Below, piece after piece: positions 39,439-48,785 of a stretch of DNA of 64,000 bases. The notes beneath the pieces were generated by a model. The model did not search any database. It was given only the letters and a program-made list of their open reading frames with translations, and was not told the DNA's origin. Every line of letters begins with the position of its first letter. The stretch's first letter is position 1. The stretch comes from Candidatus Nitrosocosmicus franklandus (GTDB lineage: Archaea; Thermoproteota; Nitrososphaeria; Nitrososphaerales; Nitrososphaeraceae), in assembly GCF_900696045.1 (NCBI RefSeq), contig NZ_LR216287.1:1178001-1242000 (forward strand). The letters are read 5' to 3'. The position numbers were made by a program, and so were the translations under genes.

Positions 39439-39912
39439 TTATCTACTATTATTAGTGCAACAATTACCCTCAGGTATTCGATATCCATGAGGACATATCC
39501 TTGGATGTTTTAATAAGGTACAAAGAGCATCAGTAAAGATATCTTTCATGTGATGTTCTATTCCACAAACCATTTCTTCATCAATATCAATCTTGAGGGC
39601 GTCTTTCATAAGTACTTCTAATAAGCGTGTGTTACGTATCATTTGTTTTCCTATCTTTTCTCCTTCACTTGTAAGGGTCACTATTGATCCCTTCTTGTAA
39701 TCGATAAGGAGTGAATCATTTAATTTATGAAGCATTTGAACGACGGAAGGTTGAGTTACATTTAAGATCTTGGCTATAGAGCTAACCTTTAACTCTTGCC
39801 CACTCTCCAAAATAGACCACATTGCCTTTAGATACATTTCGACATGCTCGGCTTCCGCCGTACCTACATACAATTGTTCAGAGAGTCCAGTGTTTTTTGA
39901 ATATGCAGACAA
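39439..39912 (-). CDS. DtxR/MntR-family metal-dependent transcription regulator
   Basis: 157 residues. An N-terminal winged helix (VEMYLKAMWSIL, KVSSIAKILNVTQPSVVQML) is followed by the dimerisation and metal domain with CGIEHHMKDIFTDALCTLL and HPRICPHGYRIPEGNCC, which carries the usual metal ligands. No SH3-like third domain is present, as in MntR-type members. It should bind Fe or Mn and repress uptake genes at TTAGG-N4-CCTAA-type sites, which occur in this window. Its own upstream region shows no such site. Confidence 0.92.
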   Translation of the reverse strand: MSAYSKNTGLSEQLYVGTAEAEHVEMYLKAMWSILESGQELKVSSIAKILNVTQPSVVQMLHKLNDSLLIDYKKGSIVTLTSEGEKIGKQMIRNTRLLEVLMKDALKIDIDEEMVCGIEHHMKDIFTDALCTLLKHPRICPHGYRIPEGNCCTNNSR

Positions 39913-39986
39913 CGTATATAATTACAATGTATTAATTTTTAACTTTATTGATTATGTTGTGATTAAAAAGAAATTTTTCAGAAAAC

Positions 39987-40352
39987 TCATGTTACAATGA
40001 AGTGCGGCAGACTCTTCTCGTTTTTCTTCAAATTCAGGACAACTTGTTTTTTATTTAATACAAGCTCCATAGACTGAATCCTACTTTTGTAAAATACGAC
40101 CTTTTTTCCCTTTTCATTAATTACAATTCTATCGATAATCAAGAGCCCAAGATCTTTGAGCTTTCTTATTTTTTTGTAAGTGGAGCTGATGGGTAGATCA
40201 TTTTCCCTGCAAATTTCAAATACAGTTTTTGAATCCTCAATAATAGACATTACTATTTTGTAAGAAAATCCATCAAATAGCTCCTTTAATAGAAGTGATG
40301 CATTATTCTTATTTTCGTGTGTTGAAAAATACATTTGGTCAGTGAACATCAT
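39987..40352 (-). CDS. Winged-helix transcription regulator
   Basis: 121 residues. A helix-turn-helix with wing (KTVFEICRENDLPISSTYKK, LKDLGLLIIDRIVINEKGKK) fits the ArsR/TrmB-like group of archaea. No metal-binding cysteines are seen apart from one. Two DtxR-type boxes begin one base before its start codon, so this regulator itself is probably metal-controlled. Confidence 0.75.
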   Translation of the reverse strand: MMFTDQMYFSTHENKNNASLLLKELFDGFSYKIVMSIIEDSKTVFEICRENDLPISSTYKKIRKLKDLGLLIIDRIVINEKGKKVVFYKSRIQSMELVLNKKQVVLNLKKNEKSLPHFIVT

Positions 40353-40383
40353 TTAGGCTTACCTAATTGTTAGGGGTCCCTAA
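40353..40383 (-). promoter_or_regulatory. Two tandem DtxR-type operators
   Basis: TTAGGCTTACCTAA (40353-40366) and TTAGGGGTCCCTAA (40370-40383) are dyads matching TTAGG-N4-CCTAA. Read on the minus strand, a TATA-like TTTAAATA ends immediately before them and the ATG of the winged-helix gene follows directly. A bound regulator would cover the transcription start. Confidence 0.75.
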
Positions 40384-40956
40384 TATTTAAACGGTGTTAT
40401 ATTTTTCTTATATCCTATAGATTATGCATCAATAAACCATAAATCATAGACCAATTAGGGCCTAACTGAAAATACGAAAATCTTTCGGTTTATGTTAAAA
40501 TAATTATTAGTTTTATCATCATACAAGTTCCAAATATCCAAGAACGATAATGGCAATGGCAATGGCAATGGCAAATACGCTGAAATTCTAGTTTTCTAAT
40601 TTCCTCACTTGATCATCAGGCAAACCTACAGATACCAACGTGATAATAATAAGATTTATCTCTTACTTCATAAGCAATTCTAAATTCCAATAAATTTACT
40701 TTTTCAAAAGTTTATTCACCAATCTTTATCTCTCAATAGTTCCCGATGTAGGGACACAGTACATTGATATGAGTATATCTTACGAACAAATACGAAAAAT
40801 AGAAATCGAATTAATCAAAGTCGAGATACTTATGGTTCCTAACAAAAAGAACAAAATGAGTAATTCAATAAAGGTTAGTTATCAAAAAAATATAATATTC
40901 ACGAAAAGCACAAATAATGCTAAATACAACGATTGAAAAACACCTCTTGAAAATAG
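40384..40956. other. Long intergenic gap between divergent genes
   Basis: Holds a further related palindrome TTAGGGCCTAA (40455-40465, half-sites one base apart), a GGCAAT microsatellite of four units near 40552-40574, and a possible 55-residue ORF (listed separately). No RNA gene is apparent. Confidence 0.5.
40769..40936 (+). CDS. Possible small ORF, 55 residues
   Basis: ATG-started frame encoding a Lys/Asn/Ile-rich peptide (MSISYEQIRKIEIELIKVEI ...). It ends 20 bp before the cyclase gene. The composition is close to what AT-rich noncoding DNA gives, so it may not be real. Confidence 0.25.
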   Translation: MSISYEQIRKIEIELIKVEILMVPNKKNKMSNSIKVSYQKNIIFTKSTNNAKYND

Positions 40957-41595
40957 TTGAAAATAGTTGATTTAACACAGGAAATTGATGAAGACACTCA
41001 AGTATTTCCGGGTTCACCGAGAGTCAGTTTATTGCAATGGTCTAACCATCGATCTCATAAGTATGCCTCTGAGGTGATTTTTAGTAGTACTCATATTGGA
41101 ACGCATATCGATGCTCCCTATCATTTTAAAAGCGGTGGCTGCACTGTAGAAAATATCCCTCTTGACAAACTAATAATTCAAGATAAAATAAGAGTTCTCA
41201 GAATAGAAAAGAAAGATGATGAAAAAATAGAAATTGATGATCTCGTCAATCAACAAATTGAGGAAAAAGATTCCATATTAATTAACACTGATTGGTCAAA
41301 ATATAAAAATACAGACAAATATTTCGATAAGAGTCCTGGTCTATCGAAAGCAGCGGCTGAATATCTGGTAAAAATCAAAATAAATCTTATAGGAATAGAT
41401 AGTCCAAATATCGATCCAGGCTCAGACGAAGAATTTAATTCTCACAAAATTTTTAGCGAAAGCAATATTCCTATTTTGGAGAATTTAATGAATCTAGACA
41501 AATTATTAAATAAGAAATTCACTCTAATAGCACTTCCCCTGAAACTCAAAAACTGTTCTGGATCACCTATTAGAGCAGTAGCCCTAGTAGAGTAA
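40957..41595 (+). CDS. Cyclase/kynurenine formamidase-family metal hydrolase
   Basis: 212 residues from a TTG start. The family signature is present: VDLTQEIDEDTQVFPGSPR and STHIGTHIDAPYHF with the metal-binding His/Asp residues, then IGIDSPNIDPG and PLKLKNCSGSPIRAVALV. Members hydrolyse formamides such as N-formylkynurenine or close and open rings with Zn or Mn. No tryptophan catabolic gene is nearby, so the substrate is open. Confidence 0.88.
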   Translation: MKIVDLTQEIDEDTQVFPGSPRVSLLQWSNHRSHKYASEVIFSSTHIGTHIDAPYHFKSGGCTVENIPLDKLIIQDKIRVLRIEKKDDEKIEIDDLVNQQIEEKDSILINTDWSKYKNTDKYFDKSPGLSKAAAEYLVKIKINLIGIDSPNIDPGSDEEFNSHKIFSESNIPILENLMNLDKLLNKKFTLIALPLKLKNCSGSPIRAVALVE

Positions 41596-41681
41596 TACTT
41601 GCATACGTCTAAACATTCAAAAAACACATCGCATAGTGCAAAGAGAAAATAACAGTTTACAAGATAAAAAAAGTCCACGAC

Positions 41682-42800
41682 TCAATTTTCTTTCTTATTC
41701 TTTGACTTTGTATTGCTAATTAATCCTACTAATCTATAACCATATTCAAAGTTATGTTTTACATGGTTAATACCATGTGTTAAATGGGGTTCAAATTTGC
41801 CATCCAATATATTTTCAATATAAAACTGCACCTTCTTAATTGAAATTTGTGAATGCCTAACTTGTTTATCAGACAAGGAACGTCCTAGTTCAGCTTCAAT
41901 CTCTTGCTTGAAATCCTTTAATTCAATTAATTTGCCGTACTTCTGAATCTTGTTGTAGTTGTTGCATATGTCATATAGTTTTTGTATTTCCTTTCCAGGT
42001 AACATGGACAATGAATTTCTAACTTGAGCAGGATCTCTATTAACAATTTGTGCTATCTTGTAAACTATTTCTTCTATCATAAGCATTTTGGCATCATCTT
42101 CACTAGCGGTAGAGAAATGACGGCTATCATCTTCTCTTGCAACAGTATCGTGTGATTTTTGCTTTGACGAATTTACGACGTTATCTGAGTTTTCGGTTAG
42201 TGACTCTACAGATTTCTTTCCTAGCTTGTTCGCCAACGAAGCAAGATCTCTGTTTGCATAAGAGTATTTACTGGAAACCAGTGAAGATTTTTTAGATTCA
42301 TAGTAAGTTTTTATCTGAAATAGTGAAATTCTTTTACCTTCTAAATTAGTCTTTAAGAATATAATAGACAAAACATCTACAAGCAGATTCGGGAACTGAA
42401 CTTTTACACTATCAGGAAAATTATCATAGTCATGTAGAATATCATTACAAATTTCAAAAACAACATTATCATAAGTGGATAATGTAAAGGGAATTGAATT
42501 TGAATTAACCTGTTTCTTAATTAAATGATTTGCAAGGAACTTGTATGACATTATAAAGAAATCATATACATCGCTTTTTTTTAGGACAAACTTTTGAGTT
42601 TGGATCATGATTGTTATTGTTTTTAATAAAATAAGGTGCTGATCTACAACCTTAACGTCAGGAAACAAATTTTTAAAGTCATTCATCATCATAACAAGAT
42701 AATCATCATTTTCTGTAATGTCCTCGACCCAATTAATCCCTAGTTGTTTAAAGTCCTTTTTAAATAATACATTGAAATCAGTGTTTGAATTGCCAGTCAT
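41682..42800 (-). CDS. Hypothetical protein, 372 residues
   Basis: Mostly helical, charged protein without signal peptide or membrane helices. A Ser/Asn/Asp-rich linker (about residues 195-240) divides an N-terminal helical domain from a C-terminal domain with IVYKIAQIVNRDPAQVRNSL and LGRSLSDKQVRHSQISIKK. No known family. Convergent with the cyclase gene. Confidence 0.65.
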   Translation of the reverse strand: MTGNSNTDFNVLFKKDFKQLGINWVEDITENDDYLVMMMNDFKNLFPDVKVVDQHLILLKTITIMIQTQKFVLKKSDVYDFFIMSYKFLANHLIKKQVNSNSIPFTLSTYDNVVFEICNDILHDYDNFPDSVKVQFPNLLVDVLSIIFLKTNLEGKRISLFQIKTYYESKKSSLVSSKYSYANRDLASLANKLGKKSVESLTENSDNVVNSSKQKSHDTVAREDDSRHFSTASEDDAKMLMIEEIVYKIAQIVNRDPAQVRNSLSMLPGKEIQKLYDICNNYNKIQKYGKLIELKDFKQEIEAELGRSLSDKQVRHSQISIKKVQFYIENILDGKFEPHLTHGINHVKHNFEYGYRLVGLISNTKSKNKKEN

Positions 42801-42898
42801 TGTTGGACACTCTATAAAGGTATTTTTTTGTTATTAAACATTAGAAAATAATTTAATTGTAAAATATTCTAACAAAAAATTACATAATAAATTCGATA

Positions 42899-43570
42899 TT
42901 ATTTTTTATTTTTATTATTGTCATGATCGGATTCTGTATCGGAGTTGTCGAGAGCCCAAGGAAACCATTTTCCAATTATTTTGGCCCAGTCAAATTTAAA
43001 AGCAAAAAATAGAACCAAAACTAGCAAGATTACCGACAACACTGCAATCAATATTGCAGAATATTGATCATTAGAATCAGTCATGGTCAAAAAGCCCTCC
43101 ATTATTGGTCTACCCAGATAAACTGTACCCCAAACAATTATTGCACCCATTAAGAACTTGCCTATAAACGTAAAAAACGCAAATCTGGATGGACTATATT
43201 TTGCTATCCCAAGAGGAATATAGACCAAATCATCAGGTATAGGAGTCAAAGCAGCAACAAAAACCCCTATCCCACCATATTTACTCAGCAGTTTCTGAAG
43301 AGGAAGCATCCTAGTTTTTGTCTTTTTACTCAGAATGTTGCGCCCATAATAGCTAGCAATAAATATTATTGTCTTAGCCATAACTGCACCGATTGCGCTT
43401 AACAAGATTATTAGATTCGGATCAAGACTCTTGTCCAGGCCAGAAGTAACTAAAACGGGGAAATATGGTACTGGAATAAATGGAATAATACTACCAATAA
43501 AGCTGATTAAGAATATACCTATATAGCCTGAACCACTATAAAAAGAATATAGGTCTTGTATATCAATCAA
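42899..43570 (-). CDS. DedA/VTT-family membrane protein
   Basis: 223 residues. The VTT-domain patterns FIGSIIPFIPVPYFPVLV, GAVMAKTIIFIASYYGRN and FVAALTPIPDDLVYIPLGIA, KFLMGAIIVWG are present, with several membrane helices. DedA proteins are linked to lipid flipping and membrane integrity. The C-terminus is a charged Asp/Asn/Lys tail. About 75 bp separate it from the FTR1-type gene upstream on the same strand. Confidence 0.85.
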   Translation of the reverse strand: MIDIQDLYSFYSGSGYIGIFLISFIGSIIPFIPVPYFPVLVTSGLDKSLDPNLIILLSAIGAVMAKTIIFIASYYGRNILSKKTKTRMLPLQKLLSKYGGIGVFVAALTPIPDDLVYIPLGIAKYSPSRFAFFTFIGKFLMGAIIVWGTVYLGRPIMEGFLTMTDSNDQYSAILIAVLSVILLVLVLFFAFKFDWAKIIGKWFPWALDNSDTESDHDNNKNKK

Positions 43571-43644
43571 TCAAGCAAATATTGAATTAACAAATATAAC
43601 TACTTTCTTAATTTTAGCAAGTTTTTCATAAAATTAAGAAATTA

Positions 43645-46461
43645 TTAGACGTCTTCAAGATCTCTATCTAGGTTTTTTCTCGCATTGTCAGTTATTGCGG
43701 TGCTTGTCTCCCTCTTTTCCTTTTCCATTTCTTTTTTTGCCACAGATTTTCTCATGGAAGCTATTTTTTGTTGTCGTCTAGGTTGAATGAATAGAATATA
43801 CAGCGACCCTACAACATAGATAGAAAGTAGAATCAACTGTCCAATAACAGTCTCTAGTGTTGGATGGATACCAGTCATCGTTGCTACATTAATATCAAAT
43901 CTAGGGATTATGCCCAAAAGATGTGTTGTTGGAATCCATCCAAGCTCTTGAAATTCACGGAGTGCATTGCCTAAGAACGTGATCGACATAAATGCTCCAA
44001 CTCCCATGGTTAGTCCAAATAATACCCTCAGGGGTAGTTTCTTTCCTAGCTTGCGAATGATAAATACAACAGCAATGATAATGGCCAACCCTATTACCAT
44101 CCCCGCCAGTACGTAGAGTTCCATATATTTTGCGAATGAGAACAACGCTTGATAGAATAGAACAGTTTCAAATCCTTCCCTATATACAGTGAAGAATGCT
44201 AGTAGAACAAATACCATAAAGCTACCAGTAGCAGTAGCCTGCCAGACTTTTGCCTTCACAAATTCAATCCATTTTTTAGTCTCGATCTTGTTTAGTACCC
44301 AGAAACTTACCCAGAACAGCACAGCCACAGCAGAAATTCCAGCAATAGCTTCAATGAGCTCCCTTTGAGCACCAGAAATATCAATTATGAATTCTGCTAC
44401 CATCCACGTAATGGCAGTAAGACCTATGGCAAGAATAATTCCAATATACACGTGTTTTTTGAACTTTTCATTTCTGGAGGCTTCCAAGTACGTAAGTATA
44501 GCACCAATGATCAAAGCCGATTCCAGACCTTCTCTAAAAATAATTGAAAATGAAGAAGAAAATGCTATAGCAGGAGCAACAACACCTATACCCTGAACAA
44601 ACCGTTCAGATTCATCAAGTCCGTTCTTTAGCTCATACACCTTAGAAACAATCTCATCTGGAGGAGCGTTAGCGGTTATAAGATTACGCAATTCTGCAAA
44701 TTTTATTTCCATTTCAAGTGTAAAATCAGGATCGATAGGTCTCAGAGGAATCTCTATATTTTCATAACTATCAAGATAAGCAGATCGGGCAGTAGCCAAA
44801 GCCTCAGATGATTCGTTTTGATTGACTAGACTTATGACTTGATCTAATTTTACCCTTATAGTATCTATATCGTTACGAACCTGTACTTTGAAGTCCTCTG
44901 TGGCGTTTCCCATATCTCGTCTTTCACCAGTATAAACTCCAAATCCCTCCTTCAGTGAGTCAATATTAGCAGTATTTGCCACAAAAGCCGAGGGAAGCGC
45001 TTGATTTCCCGGATTTGCTGACGAGGCACTGTTACTAATACTTAACAGCTGTCTGGAAACTTCCAGATCTGCTTTTATATCAGAGATATAGGCCTCTATG
45101 ACAGGTAACGAAGTTTTATTTTGGATCATGTCGCGCAGGTTCTCCCTCATGTTTGTTTCAATTTGTAGCATAAGAGTAGAATTCACTTTTTCTATTGGAG
45201 CTTCTAGATATTCAAAATTATCCAGATATGCAGAAGATACATTCTTGTCTGCAGCAACGTAATCACCATTTTGGAGTGAAGAAAGTGCATTATTTAGTAA
45301 TGTGTCTATGTTATCATAATAAGCTTGCAAAGATGAATCAATTCCACCACCACCACCAGAGGAAGTTGTACTTAACAGCTGTCTGGAAACTTCCAGATCT
45401 GCTTTTATATCAGAGATATAGGCCTCTATAACAGGTAACGAAGTTTTATTTTGGATCATGTCGCGCAGGTTCTCCCTCATGTTTGTTTCAATTTGTAGCA
45501 TAAGAGTAGAATTCACTTTTTCTATTGGAGCTTCTAGATATTCAAAATTATCCAGATATGCAGAAGATACATTCTTGTCTGCAGCAACGTAATCACCATT
45601 TTGGAGTGAAGAAAGTGCATTATTTAGTAATGTGTCTATGTTATCATAATAAGCTTGCAAAGATGAATCAAGGCTCTTGGAAGTATCTTGGATACGAATA
45701 TTGTTTGACTCATTTAGATCATTTTCTATTGCCGTAACCAATCTCAAAAATTCTGAAACATCTCCACTCTTAGATGCAACCAAATTATTAATACTGGAAA
45801 TGAAATAGTCTACTTCGTCAGATTTTGCACTTGTCATATTTGGTTTCAAAATTTCAAATATCGTCTTGGATTGATTTAACAATCCTAATGTATTCTCATA
45901 ATCAATCATCGCAAAATTTGCAGACTCTGGATCAAGTAAGTTGGAAGAATTGAGGTAAATACTGTATGAATTGTAAGCGTCTCTAAGCAGGTAGGACATG
46001 GTTTGGGATTCAAGGATGGAAAAATCTTGAGCCGGTAATGAGCCCTTTAATTTGGAGTAAAAGTCGTTAACCAAGTTTAAAGAGTCCACAATTTCAGATT
46101 GCAGAATCGATGACTCAGGAGCAGATCTAGAATTTATACCAATATCAGTCAAGTTAGCCTCTAAACTCTTGGCCAAATTATCGTCTAAAGATATTGCAAG
46201 TGGTTTTATTGAGGGATAGATAACAGAATGTGGGATATAGGCATGTTCAAACAAGAAAGAATTATTATTGTTATTTATTTTATCCAAAAGAATATTTAAT
46301 TGAGTTTCAATTCTGTTTAAATTTAGATTCAATAATAACAGATCTTCGTTAGAAATAGGGGGCGATGTTTCACTGGATGTGGAGGATTGTGCCAATACAT
46401 TACTAAGAGATATATTTAGAACGAGCACAAAAGTAATGAAAAATGCAAGAATCTTTACCAT
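43645..46461 (-). CDS. FTR1/EfeU-type iron permease with a long repeat ectodomain
   Basis: 938 residues. A signal peptide (MVKILAFFITFVLVLNISLS ...) leads into about 600 extracellular residues, mainly helical, containing two near-identical 101-residue units and a third diverged one (about 530-620), then the seven-helix permease with both REGxE iron motifs, REGLE (about 645) and REGFE (about 760). FTR1 proteins import ferric iron. The ectodomain may pass metal or an oxidase product to the channel, like the periplasmic part of EfeO/EfeU systems. A DtxR-type box lies 77 bp before the start. Confidence 0.9.
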   Translation of the reverse strand: MVKILAFFITFVLVLNISLSNVLAQSSTSSETSPPISNEDLLLLNLNLNRIETQLNILLDKINNNNNSFLFEHAYIPHSVIYPSIKPLAISLDDNLAKSLEANLTDIGINSRSAPESSILQSEIVDSLNLVNDFYSKLKGSLPAQDFSILESQTMSYLLRDAYNSYSIYLNSSNLLDPESANFAMIDYENTLGLLNQSKTIFEILKPNMTSAKSDEVDYFISSINNLVASKSGDVSEFLRLVTAIENDLNESNNIRIQDTSKSLDSSLQAYYDNIDTLLNNALSSLQNGDYVAADKNVSSAYLDNFEYLEAPIEKVNSTLMLQIETNMRENLRDMIQNKTSLPVIEAYISDIKADLEVSRQLLSTTSSGGGGGIDSSLQAYYDNIDTLLNNALSSLQNGDYVAADKNVSSAYLDNFEYLEAPIEKVNSTLMLQIETNMRENLRDMIQNKTSLPVIEAYISDIKADLEVSRQLLSISNSASSANPGNQALPSAFVANTANIDSLKEGFGVYTGERRDMGNATEDFKVQVRNDIDTIRVKLDQVISLVNQNESSEALATARSAYLDSYENIEIPLRPIDPDFTLEMEIKFAELRNLITANAPPDEIVSKVYELKNGLDESERFVQGIGVVAPAIAFSSSFSIIFREGLESALIIGAILTYLEASRNEKFKKHVYIGIILAIGLTAITWMVAEFIIDISGAQRELIEAIAGISAVAVLFWVSFWVLNKIETKKWIEFVKAKVWQATATGSFMVFVLLAFFTVYREGFETVLFYQALFSFAKYMELYVLAGMVIGLAIIIAVVFIIRKLGKKLPLRVLFGLTMGVGAFMSITFLGNALREFQELGWIPTTHLLGIIPRFDINVATMTGIHPTLETVIGQLILLSIYVVGSLYILFIQPRRQQKIASMRKSVAKKEMEKEKRETSTAITDNARKNLDRDLEDV
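45039..45671. repeat. Recent 303-bp in-frame tandem duplication in the permease gene
   Basis: Copies 45039-45341 and 45369-45671 differ only at 45100/45430. The period is 330 bp (110 codons), so the frame is kept. The spacer encodes a Ser/Gly-rich linker with five glycines. Confidence 0.95.
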
Positions 46462-46537
46462 TTCCTATTGTCCCTCGCATTAAATTCTAAGATGGTTTCA
46501 ACCGAAACTTTAAAACAATAGTTAAGCGGAAATAACA

Positions 46538-46551
46538 TTAGGCTTCCCTAA
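46538..46551 (-). promoter_or_regulatory. DtxR-type operator of the iron permease
   Basis: TTAGGCTTCCCTAA matches TTAGG-N4-CCTAA. On the minus strand a TATA-like GATATAAAG runs directly into it, so the box covers the expected transcription start of the FTR1-type gene. Confidence 0.7.
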
Positions 46552-46729
46552 CTTTATATCCAATATAATTTAAACATTATCAAGTGAATCTGTTAACTAT
46601 GACAGATCTTTAATAAAACTTTTATAATAAACAGATAAAATTTTGAATAAAATTACTATGATATATAGGAAATATACTACAAACTAAAAAATTTATCCAT
46701 AATAGATTATAAAAAATAGAAATATTTAA

Positions 46730-47194
46730 TTATGGAGTCACCGCAACACCAGAAGAAATTGTGTTTGATATAGGCTGAGTTCTGTTGAGATCTGTAAAAG
46801 TAACATTAACAAGGACATTTGTTAAAGATTGATCAGGAATTGCAGTTCTAAATTGGACAGTTCCGGATTCATCGGTTGGTGTAAACCCGTTACTGTAAGC
46901 AGATGTTTTTATAAGCGTTCCATTTGGCGCATATACTTTCATTTCACCATTGATGGTAGTACCTAAAAGAGAGAGATCCTTGATCTGATAGTCTACCAGC
47001 GAATATACCTGGTTTAAAGGATTAGAAGTAGATGGCCCAAATGTAAGCGTATTAAAATTAATTGTTAGTTTCTCCAATGATTGTGCATTTATGCCATTAA
47101 ATGTATAGATGCCCGAAAATAGCACAGTAATGGTAAAAAGTGCTGCAGAAAGCATCACAATACTTTTATGATTTTTTAGTGTAGTAAGCATCAA
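46730..47194 (-). CDS. Secreted beta-sandwich protein, 154 residues
   Basis: Signal peptide (hydrophobic core SAALFTITVLFSGIYTF, ending INAQS) followed by an Ig-like beta protein: VDYQIKDLSLLGTTINGEMK, then VYAPNGTLIKTS and VLVNVTFTDLNRTQPI. Several N-glycosylation sites. It sits between the permease and amt genes. Probably an exported single-domain protein; function unknown. Confidence 0.7.
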   Translation of the reverse strand: MMLTTLKNHKSIVMLSAALFTITVLFSGIYTFNGINAQSLEKLTINFNTLTFGPSTSNPLNQVYSLVDYQIKDLSLLGTTINGEMKVYAPNGTLIKTSAYSNGFTPTDESGTVQFRTAIPDQSLTNVLVNVTFTDLNRTQPISNTISSGVAVTP

Positions 47195-47279
47195 ATTAAA
47201 ATCAAATATATACTATAAAAACAATATGTTAAGATTTAGTTATACATTTTAATAAAAAAATTTAGATTGAAGAATATAT

Positions 47280-48509
47280 CTATTTGTTTTCGTACGCCAC
47301 CTCCTGGTGATAAGATATATCTAGACCCAAATCTTCCTCCTCTTCTGAAACTCTAAGGCCAACTGTGTATTGAATAATCTTTAGTACTACCACTGTGCCC
47401 ACAAAAGCCAAAACAGCGCCAACTCCAATTCCAAACGCCTGAATCGGTAATTGCATGGGATTACCATAGAATAGACCATCTGGACCTGCAGAATTTATTG
47501 CGGAGGTAGCAAATAATCCTATCCATAGTGCTCCAGTAATACCAGTTATACCGTGAACTGAGCTTACATCTAGCGCGTCGTCTATCTTCAATCTTTCTTT
47601 AATTAAGACGATACCATAATAGGATGCCAATCCAAGAACAATACCCAAGAAGAATGCAGACTGTCCGGTAATAAAACCAGCTGCAGGAGTAATACCTGCT
47701 AGACCAGAAATTCCACCGTTTATTACCGCGCTGACGGTAGGCTTTCCTGTTCGGGCCCAGCTTATCAGCACCCATACAAGCGCACACGTAGCAGCACCTA
47801 TCTGTGTAGCCAAAAATGCACTAGCCGCTAATTGTCCAGAAGCTAAAGCACTACCTGCATTAAATCCAAACCATCCTAACCACAAAAGCATTGCACCGAT
47901 GGCAGCAAGTGGCAGGTTATGAGGAACCATAATCTCTGGTCCATATCCTTTGCGTCTGCCCAGTACAAGTGCACACGCCAAGGACGCCATACCCGCACTA
48001 ACGTGGATAACTATACCGCCAGCAAAATCATAAACACCTAGTTGAGCTAGCCAACCTCCACCCCATATCCAGTGAGCAAGTGGATAGTAAACTATCAAGC
48101 TCCAGAGTATGACAAACAGAATAAAGCCGCTCCATCTAACACGCTCCGCAAATGCTCCTGTAATTAGCAATGGTGTGATTACTGCAAACATCATTTGGTA
48201 AGTAGCAAATGTAACTCCTGGTATGGTGGGCGCTATATCCATAGCCTCACTAAATGGCACGTTCTCATAGAAGAAATTGGAGAGGTCCCCTATAACACCG
48301 CTAACATCTGGCCCAAATACCAATGTAAAGCCTACTATAAACCACATTGTTGATAGCAGGGCCATGCCAGTTATTGTTTGCATGATTACAGATAAAGAAT
48401 TTTTTAATCTGATTAATCCCGACTCAAAAAAACCCAGAGCAGGAGTCATCAAAAATACTAACCCAGTGGCGACTAACATCCACGTGGTATCACCAGTATC
48501 TATTGCCAA
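47280..48509 (-). CDS. amt: Ammonium transporter Amt
   Basis: 409 residues, about 11 membrane helices, TTG start. The pore histidines are present in GIVIHVSAGMASLACALVLG and VSSVHGITGITGALWIG; GCAW/GFNAGSA-type stretches also match. It imports ammonium or ammonia, the energy and nitrogen substrate of this organism. The C-terminal tail is acidic (EEEEDLGLDISYHQEVAYENK-like, shortened here) and could be a regulatory contact. No GlnK gene adjoins it. Confidence 0.95.
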   Translation of the reverse strand: MAIDTGDTTWMLVATGLVFLMTPALGFFESGLIRLKNSLSVIMQTITGMALLSTMWFIVGFTLVFGPDVSGVIGDLSNFFYENVPFSEAMDIAPTIPGVTFATYQMMFAVITPLLITGAFAERVRWSGFILFVILWSLIVYYPLAHWIWGGGWLAQLGVYDFAGGIVIHVSAGMASLACALVLGRRKGYGPEIMVPHNLPLAAIGAMLLWLGWFGFNAGSALASGQLAASAFLATQIGAATCALVWVLISWARTGKPTVSAVINGGISGLAGITPAAGFITGQSAFFLGIVLGLASYYGIVLIKERLKIDDALDVSSVHGITGITGALWIGLFATSAINSAGPDGLFYGNPMQLPIQAFGIGVGAVLAFVGTVVVLKIIQYTVGLRVSEEEEDLGLDISYHQEVAYENK

Positions 48510-48530
48510 CGGTCACAAAAGGTTTACAGT

Positions 48531-48540
48531 AGATTATAAA
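48531..48540 (-). promoter_or_regulatory. TATA box of amt, leaderless start
   Basis: TTTATAATCT on the minus strand is centred 26 bases before the TTG start, the usual TATA-to-start distance in archaea, so the mRNA probably begins at the start codon. Confidence 0.5.
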
Positions 48541-48785
48541 GTTTTTCCTTTTTTGTTTAATAATTTTAATTAAAACACGGATATTAATAAAATTATCATA
48601 AAGTTTTGATTTTTTGATTAACAGTATTGATTAATAAAAGAATGGAGAATATAGGTAAATTGTGCATATATGTTTTCTCGATTGTAAATAATATAAAAAT
48701 AACAATAAACTTCATTTAATATTAGAAAGAACGAACTAAAACCAATTACATTTAGGTCAAATAGTAAATAAATTATTTTATACTA

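Noticed and set aside
40552-40574. GGCAAT microsatellite with repeated ATG
   Set aside because: Gives only a short Met-Ala peptide; treated as simple repeat.
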